Below are positions 60,880 to 64,000 of a stretch of 64,000 bases of DNA, piece after piece. The notes under the pieces are model-generated. The model had not been told where the DNA came from and searched no databases. It was given only the letters and a program-made list of their open reading frames with translations. Source of the DNA: Panulirus ornatus (taxonomy: Eukaryota; Arthropoda; Malacostraca; Decapoda; Palinuridae); assembly GCF_036320965.1 (NCBI RefSeq), contig NC_092228.1, positions 16,691,393 through 16,755,392 of the forward strand, given 5' to 3'. Each line of letters begins with the position of its first letter. Position 1 is the first letter of the stretch. Made by a program: the position numbers and the translations under genes.

Positions 60880-61320
60880 AGTAGACAGGAGAGGGTGGGA
60901 GAGAGAGAGTTAAGGCTGGGGCAGAAGAAATGGGAGGCGGGGAGAGGAGACGTGAGAGGGTGGGATAGAAGACATGAGAGGGTGGGAGAGAAGACATGAG
61001 AGGGTGGGAGAGGAGATATGAGAGAGTGGGAGAGGAGACGTGAGAGGGTGGGAGAGAAGAAATGGGAGGCGGGGAGAGAAGACATGAGAGGCTGGGAGAG
61101 GAGACATGAGAAACTGGGAGAGGAGACATGAGAGGCTGGGAGAGGAGACATGAGAGGCTGGGAGAGGAGACATGAGAAGCTAGGAGAGGAGACAGGCTGG
61201 GAAAGGAGACATGAGAGGCTGGGAGAGAAGACATGAGAGGCTGGGAGAGGAGACATGAGAGGCTGGGAGAGGAGACATGAGAAGCTGGGAGAGGAGACAT
61301 GAGAAGCTGGGACGTGGAAG
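60880..61320 (+). repeat. 22-bp purine-rich minisatellite, about 19 copies
   Basis: Units contain GAGAGGCTGGGAGAGGAGAC plus AT, with GGTGGGAGAG and GGCGGGGAGAG variants on the left. The minus strand gives Leu/Ser/Pro-rich frames of about 200 codons that are repeat translations. Confidence 0.95.
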
Positions 61321-61603
61321 AGTGAAAGTTCAAGGGAGGAGGACGAAGGAGGTGGCAGGAAAAGAGATAACTAAAGGAAGAAAGGGAGAGTGACAATTCC
61401 AAGCCTGAGTGATGTTGATGAGAAGGGGGGGGGACGAGAGGTCGAGGCAAGAGGTCGACACACTACACAGAGGAAGAGGTCGAGCCAGATGAAAAGAATT
61501 ACAGGTCGACGCAGGGAGAGAGTGGCAGGTCGAGGAGGGAAGAATCAGAAGTCCAGAAAGGAAGGAGAAAGGAAGGAGGCATGAGTAGCAATGACCAGCC
61601 AAA

Positions 61604-61606
<3 letters not shown>

Positions 61607-61662
<56 letters not shown>
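61607..61662. repeat. (GA)n microsatellite
   Basis: About 55 bp of GA. Confidence 0.95.
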
Positions 61663-61663
<1 letters not shown>

Positions 61664-61765
61664 GCCACATAGACCCTAAGGTCCAAGCCAGGTGGTCTGG
61701 CCTTAATACTAATGAGAAAGATGCAATCCCCTAAAAAAAAAAGGTAAGAAAAGGCTGGCAAAGCA

Positions 61766-61769
<4 letters not shown>

Positions 61770-61841
<72 letters not shown>
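61770..61841. repeat. (CT)n microsatellite
   Basis: About 70 bp of CT. It faces the (GA)n at 61607, so the pair could fold back around about 108 bp. Confidence 0.95.
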
Positions 61842-61842
<1 letters not shown>

Positions 61843-61849
61843 CTGACGA

Positions 61850-62480
61850 GTAACTAATACACACCCCCACTTCAACCCCCTCACTCCCTCCTACCACATT
61901 AACATGGACATACTCCCCCACCATCGAACAAACGTCCAAGGGGGAAAGGTACGAGGAAACTATACCTTCCCCCCCCCCCAGCATTAATCCCCGGCCCCCG
62001 ACCACCTGTCTGCAACATTAATTAACATGTTAACAATATGGCATTGTGCCCGGGAGACGGGAGGGGCAGGGCTGGGCTGGGAGAGTACTATAGCCGTCAA
62101 GAGAGGAGGGTAACTCTAGCTTGTAAAATGCGCTAAACCTCTGTAAAACTGGTTTTGCTGGCAGAAGCCTGGCCAGGGATGGCTTAAGCCTTTGCTTCGT
62201 TCATTTCATTACCATTCCTCTCTCTTTCTTTTTCCTTTCTCTCTCTCTCTCTCTATCTCTCTTTCTCGCTCTATATCTCTCTTCACAACCTTAGAAAATA
62301 CAGCTTCCAAATAGAAGACATCGTCTATCCCAATTCAGGGCATGATTCTTGCTCTTTTACCAAAAAGGTTGGTGAGTGAAAACATATGATGCTGATGAAA
62401 AGGAAGGAGGGAGAAAAGGTGGGGGGTGAGGGAAGGGGAGAGGGGGGGTTGGCATGTGTGGGATGGTGATGGTGATGGTG
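61850..62480. other. Unique sequence, no supported gene
   Basis: Contains ATTAATTAACATGTTAAC at about 62018-62035, an AT-rich palindromic stretch, and an acceptor/donor pair around 62338-62370 with no coding bias. Confidence 0.4.
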
Positions 62481-62485
62481 GTGGT

Positions 62486-62548
<63 letters not shown>
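62486..62548. repeat. (GT)n microsatellite
   Basis: About 60 bp of GT after a short (GGT)n run. Confidence 0.95.
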
Positions 62549-62550
<2 letters not shown>

Positions 62551-62640
62551 GAGGGGGACGTGTAGCCCACACGGCTGGTCGGGTACGTTGTTGTACCCCC
62601 TACCACCTTCCCCTACCCAAAAGGAAGGAGGAAGGAGGGA

Positions 62641-62687
62641 GGGTGGGTGGGTGGGTGGGTGGGTGGGTGGGTGGGTGGGTGGGTGGG
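62641..62687. repeat. (GGGT)n microsatellite
   Basis: Eleven GGGT units. Such a G-run array can form G-quadruplexes. Confidence 0.9.
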
Positions 62688-62699
62688 AAGGGAGGACAG

Positions 62700-63580
62700 G
62701 GGAGGAGGGAGTAGTTGGAGGGATATCACGGGCGCCAAAACCCCAGATCAACCCACTCACCCGCCCACCCGCACCGGACCGGACCATCATTTCAATAACT
62801 CTCTCCCCACCTAACCTCACCTCACCTCACCTTCGCACTACGCTTGCTCGAGCTCACGTGAATCTGGGTACCGCTCCGTGTGTTCCTGGCTGGCTACTGT
62901 CATCACCACCAACCACACGGGACACCACAACAATCCAAACAGACTTTCAGCAAAAGTTCAGCCATAAAAAAAGAAGAATGAATTAAAACAAACAAAAACA
63001 ATTTTCGTCGCTAACGTGAAGACAGACAGTCACTTGGTCTAACCCCCAAGACGAAAGACAAGGTGGAACTGGAAGATTCGACTCTTAAGTGACTAGTGAC
63101 TTGAAGATACCTTGGTGAAGCTGAAAGACGGACTCCAGTCACTTGAAGATATCTTGGCATCGAGAGGCTCGCCCGTCTGCTTGTTCTGGGAAAAATCACT
63201 GTGGGTGGTTGGGGTGACGGGGTTCAGGGGGGGGGGGGGTGGCAGCGGCGGGGGAGGAGGGAAAGGAGAGGGGTAGAGAAGACTGGAGGTAAAGAGAAGG
63301 AGGAGGAGGAGGAGGAGGTGTTGGAGGGGGAAGAGCATGAGAGGCAGAGGAGTGCAGAGATGAGAGAAGAGGAATGTAGAAGGAACAGTGGGTCTTGTGA
63401 ATGGCGATGAGGAAGAGTGAATGAAGAGGATTAGGGGAAAGGGTGGAAGAGATGGGAAAAAACAATGAGGAAAAGAGGAGAGAAACAGAGGAATAGAGGA
63501 GGAGGTGGGGGAATGGAGGTGAGAGATAAGAGGGTGAAGCAGAACAAAGGAGGGACAGGACAGACGAAGGAGATGGGGAA
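62700..63580. other. Unique to purine-rich sequence, no supported gene
   Basis: Becomes strongly A/G-rich on the + strand from about 63220 onward with many GAGGA and GGAGG words; open minus frames follow from that bias. Confidence 0.5.
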
Positions 63581-63584
63581 AAGA

Positions 63585-63667
63585 TGTGGGAGGAGGAGGA
63601 GGAGGAGGAGGAGGAGGAGGAGGAGGAGGAGGAGGAGGAGAGGAGGAGGAGGAGGAGGAGGAGGAGA
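63585..63667. repeat. (GGA)n microsatellite
   Basis: About 80 bp of GGA with one missing base near 63641, giving poly-Glu/Arg or poly-Ser/Pro frames. Confidence 0.95.
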
Positions 63668-64000
63668 GTGGAGACACAAAGAGGATGGGAAAGAGGGAGT
63701 GAGGAAGGGAAAGAGAGTAAGGAAGGGAGAGCGAAGGGAGGGAGGGAGGGAGGTGTTGATGGGGTGGGAGGGCCTGAACGGTAAGCTAATCTGTGGTTCA
63801 CCTGCGCTGGCTCACCTTCCCTCACCCATCTGACCCACCAAGACTCACTGGGACCACCCCCAGGACTAATCAGGTCCCGGCTCACTGGGAACACGTCCAG
63901 ACCAGCCCGGGACACCCAGCCACACCGGGACTAACTGGGACAATCTCAAGACCACACCCAAGAGAGACCCGGTGTTACCCAGGCCTCACCGAGACACGCC

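Noticed and set aside
60636..61450. Ser/Leu/Pro-rich frames of about 200 codons on the minus strand
   Set aside because: Translation of the 22-bp purine-rich array and the adjacent (GA)n.

Overview
This window looks like nuclear DNA of an arthropod, most likely a decapod crustacean. The evidence is an extreme load of simple repeats ((TA)n, (GA)n, (CA)n and (TAA)n tracts every 1-3 kb, often 50-230 bp long), more than twenty tandem minisatellites, short interspersed elements embedded in (TA)n tracts, and very sparse protein-coding signal in small pieces with eukaryotic splice signals. There is no prokaryotic gene organisation. The taxon is inferred from composition and was not confirmed by any search.

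Almost every long open frame here is a translated tandem repeat. Examples are the 31-bp array at 4.98-6.4 kb, the 21-bp arrays at 7.9-9.0, 32.2-33.2, 40.5-41.0 and 42.2-42.6 kb, and the 65-bp arrays at 24.1-24.8, 41.4-41.9, 49.0-49.9 and 53.8-54.4 kb. These frames are open on both strands and are not genes. Two repeat families dominate. A 21-bp family forms four clear arrays in both orientations. A 65-bp family forms four arrays, one of them a GC-rich diverged subfamily.

Layout. 0-3 kb: mixed unique sequence with a possible decayed retroelement fragment. 3-9 kb: minisatellites and (TA)n. 9-24 kb: microsatellites, smaller minisatellites, two (TAA)n blocks and the first copy of a ~230-bp interspersed element. 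24-31 kb: a 65-bp array and several exon-like segments on the + strand. 31-46 kb: 21-bp arrays, an inverted pair of tRNA-like SINE heads, an exon-like cluster at 37.7-38.9 kb, an array of kappaB-like palindromes at 40.0-40.2 kb, and further arrays. 46-64 kb: a long (CA)n tract, the best single exon candidate (minus strand, 47.7 kb), two 65-bp arrays, further exon-like segments at 52.2-52.7 kb, a 19-bp and a 22-bp array, and purine-rich terminal sequence.

No complete gene can be assembled. Several short segments do have canonical splice signals together with GC-biased third codon positions: + strand at 25995-26047, 37711-37793 and 38748-38914, and minus strand at 47707-47774. Weaker ones lie at 29259, 30703, 38097 and 52189-52730. 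The likely reading is that the window lies within or between long-intron genes on both strands. No product is named for any exon. The 47.7-kb exon carries a sumoylation-type LKQE motif, common in nuclear factors.
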